Shown here: positions 5,971-7,037 of the stretch, piece after piece
Numbering within the stretch: the first letter of the stretch is position 1
Layout of the letters: each line of letters starts with the position of its first letter
Assembly (NCBI RefSeq): GCF_937920075.1
Contig: NZ_CALETI010000207.1
Location: forward strand, 1 to 7,037
Direction of reading: 5' to 3'
From: an uncultured Agitococcus sp.
Lineage (GTDB): Bacteria; Pseudomonadota; Gammaproteobacteria; Pseudomonadales; Moraxellaceae
DNA: 7,037 nt
Translations under genes and position numbers: made by a program
The notes under the pieces: generated by a model
Told to the model about the DNA's origin: nothing
What the model saw: only the letters and a program-made list of their open reading frames with translations
Databases searched by the model: none

Positions 5971-6762
5971 TCAAACTAAATCCTCAAACAGTTCTTTAAC
6001 CATTTGCGCGGTTTCTACAGGATACTCTAGCGGAAACATATGTCCCCCTTGGGTATAATGTAATGAGACTGGCTGCTCTTGTGCCAAGCGTTCAGGATAG
6101 CCAGTTTTGGCAAAATGGCTATCTTTGCCAACCACAATCGCTGCTGGCATCGCTAAAGGCTTTTTAAATCGCCATGTGTTAGTTGGTACATTATTAAAAA
6201 TAGCCACTTCGGTGCTTACAGGAATCGTTAAACATACTCCATTAGCACAATCCTTTAGACCATAATTGATATAATCTGCAAAACATTGTTCATCAAAGGT
6301 TTTAAATAAACTTTTAGGTCGTAAACTAGCAGCCGCTTCGGCACGATTAGGCCAAACATCTCGACGATTTTTACTTTTCGCTGCTGGTGTCAAATTCTCT
6401 GCTTTGCCTAATAATTTAGCAAGGTGTAGTTTATAGGCATCCATACCGTTAAACATCGGTGGATCTAACATGACCAAAGCTTTGACTAAATGTGGAAAAC
6501 GATGCGCCACCATATAACTGGTCATTGCTCCTAAAGAATGGCCTAAAACATAGACTGGCTGACCATCACTTTGTCGTTTAATGGACTCTGCAACTTGCTC
6601 TGTTAATGACCACCAATGATTATCCACGGGATAATTGGGGTCGATACCAATCACAGGAATCATAACGACTTGAAAATCCTCTACCAAAATAGCTAACATT
6701 TTTTGATAACATGCCGATGGCACACCATTCGCGTGGGCAAAATGCAAAATAGGCTTGGTCAT
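5971..6762 (-). CDS. Alpha/beta-hydrolase fold protein
   Basis: This 263-residue cytosolic hydrolase has no signal peptide. Its N-terminal FAHANGVPSACY segment is the oxyanion-hole region (HxNG type). The nucleophile elbow is GHSLG with Ser76, followed by AMTSYMVAHRFPHLVKALVMLDPP, the normal helix and strand after the elbow. The catalytic His is probably His241 in GGHMFPLEYP, and the acid is probably Asp214 in VVGKDSHF. A cap region of roughly residues 105-195 lies between the core halves. The substrate cannot be read from the sequence; esterase-, lipase- and iminopeptidase-like relatives share this layout. I chose ATG 6760-6762 because AAGAG lies eight bases upstream. The longer form from TTG 6807 would start inside the predicted promoter. 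Its 3' end lies 11 bases from the insertion sequence, but the protein ends naturally (KELFEDLV) and looks complete. Confidence 0.85.
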   Translation of the reverse strand: MTKPILHFAHANGVPSACYQKMLAILVEDFQVVMIPVIGIDPNYPVDNHWWSLTEQVAESIKRQSDGQPVYVLGHSLGAMTSYMVAHRFPHLVKALVMLDPPMFNGMDAYKLHLAKLLGKAENLTPAAKSKNRRDVWPNRAEAAASLRPKSLFKTFDEQCFADYINYGLKDCANGVCLTIPVSTEVAIFNNVPTNTWRFKKPLAMPAAIVVGKDSHFAKTGYPERLAQEQPVSLHYTQGGHMFPLEYPVETAQMVKELFEDLV

Positions 6763-6778
6763 TGTCAAAACTCTTACA

Positions 6779-6807
6779 GTTACAATCTCAAATTGACTGT
6801 ACCACAA
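6779..6807 (-). promoter_or_regulatory. Candidate promoter of the hydrolase gene
   Basis: On the minus strand, TTGTGG (6802-6807) and TGTAAC (6779-6784) are separated by 17 bases, about 20 bases before the hydrolase ATG. The -10 matches the consensus at only four of six positions. The site overlaps the opposing candidate promoter of the lipoprotein gene. Confidence 0.35.
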
Positions 6808-6820
6808 GAGTATTTAAGAT
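6793..6820 (+). promoter_or_regulatory. Candidate promoter of the lipoprotein gene
   Basis: TTGACT (6793-6798, five of six consensus bases) and TAAGAT (6815-6820, four of six) are separated by 16 bases, ending about 42 bases before the lipoprotein ATG. It overlaps the minus-strand hydrolase promoter. Confidence 0.45.
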
Positions 6821-6862
6821 GGGGGTGACTTGTTAGTTTTGTAAAAATGGACACCTTGACCT

Positions 6863-7037
6863 ATGAAGACCCTAATTATTTCCCTATTAAGCGTGTTATT
6901 ACTCAGTGCCTGCTCCCAAGAGCAACAAAATAAAATCAGCCGTAGTTTACAAAACTGGACTGGCACAAATGGTGTATTAGAGGTTTATGCTGGTGACAAA
7001 CTGGTTAGACGCTTTATTAATATTGACAAAATGACCA
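6863..7037 (+). CDS. Predicted outer-membrane lipoprotein, 3' end outside the window
   Basis: An open frame from ATG 6863 runs off the window end after 58 codons. The N-terminus MKTLIISLLSVLLLSAC is a classic lipoprotein signal peptide: Lys2, a hydrophobic core, and the lipobox LSAC with Cys17 as the lipidation site. Ser18 at position +2 is compatible with sorting to the outer membrane. The mature part begins SQEQQNKISRSLQNWTGTNG and continues LEVYAGDKLVRRFINIDKMT, which reads as a small beta-rich domain. I do not recognise a named family. The Shine-Dalgarno is weak (GGA about 10 bases upstream). It is divergent from the hydrolase and served by the candidate promoter at 6793-6820. The signal peptide makes it convincing as a gene even though it is cut. 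Confidence 0.75.
   Translation, partial: MKTLIISLLSVLLLSACSQEQQNKISRSLQNWTGTNGVLEVYAGDKLVRRFINIDKMT

Overview
The window looks like chromosomal DNA from a gammaproteobacterium of the order Pseudomonadales, probably an AT-rich Acinetobacter/Moraxellaceae-type organism. The reasons are the low G+C content, the divergent tolC-thiC pair (an arrangement I know from Pseudomonas and relatives), a glycine-zipper envelope protein, and the style of the hydrolase and lipoprotein genes. The genus is an inference; the window holds no rRNA or other taxonomic marker.

Layout from left to right: (1) 27-402, a decayed small-multidrug-resistance-type membrane protein with its helices split between two frames. 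(2) 403-729, an AT-rich stretch with no credible gene. (3) 730-1122, a secreted glycine-zipper protein with a histidine-rich tail. It converges on tolC across a perfectly palindromic bidirectional terminator (1123-1150). (4) 1151-2452 (minus), a TolC-family outer-membrane efflux channel. (5) 2453-2651, a divergent regulatory gap. (6) 2652-4511, thiC, the HMP-P synthase of thiamine biosynthesis, without a recognisable TPP riboswitch in front. (7) 4554-5959, a complete-looking IS4-family insertion sequence with perfect 34-bp inverted repeats but no visible target duplication. Its transposase has no in-frame ATG. (8) 5971-6762 (minus), an alpha/beta hydrolase whose stop codon lies almost against the IS. 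(9) 6863-end (plus), the start of a lipoprotein gene, divergent from the hydrolase with overlapping candidate promoters.

The genes do not form one pathway. thiC is a housekeeping biosynthetic gene, while TolC, the glycine-zipper protein and the lipoprotein are envelope components. The IS occupies the thiC-hydrolase gap, so thiC transcripts have no obvious terminator before they enter the IS antisense to its transposase, and hydrolase transcripts run into the IS in the sense direction.

I see no phage, CRISPR, toxin-antitoxin or defence locus, and no clearly new multi-gene system. The most informative oddities are the transposase start region, the natural poly-His tail, the missing TPP riboswitch and the decayed transporter.
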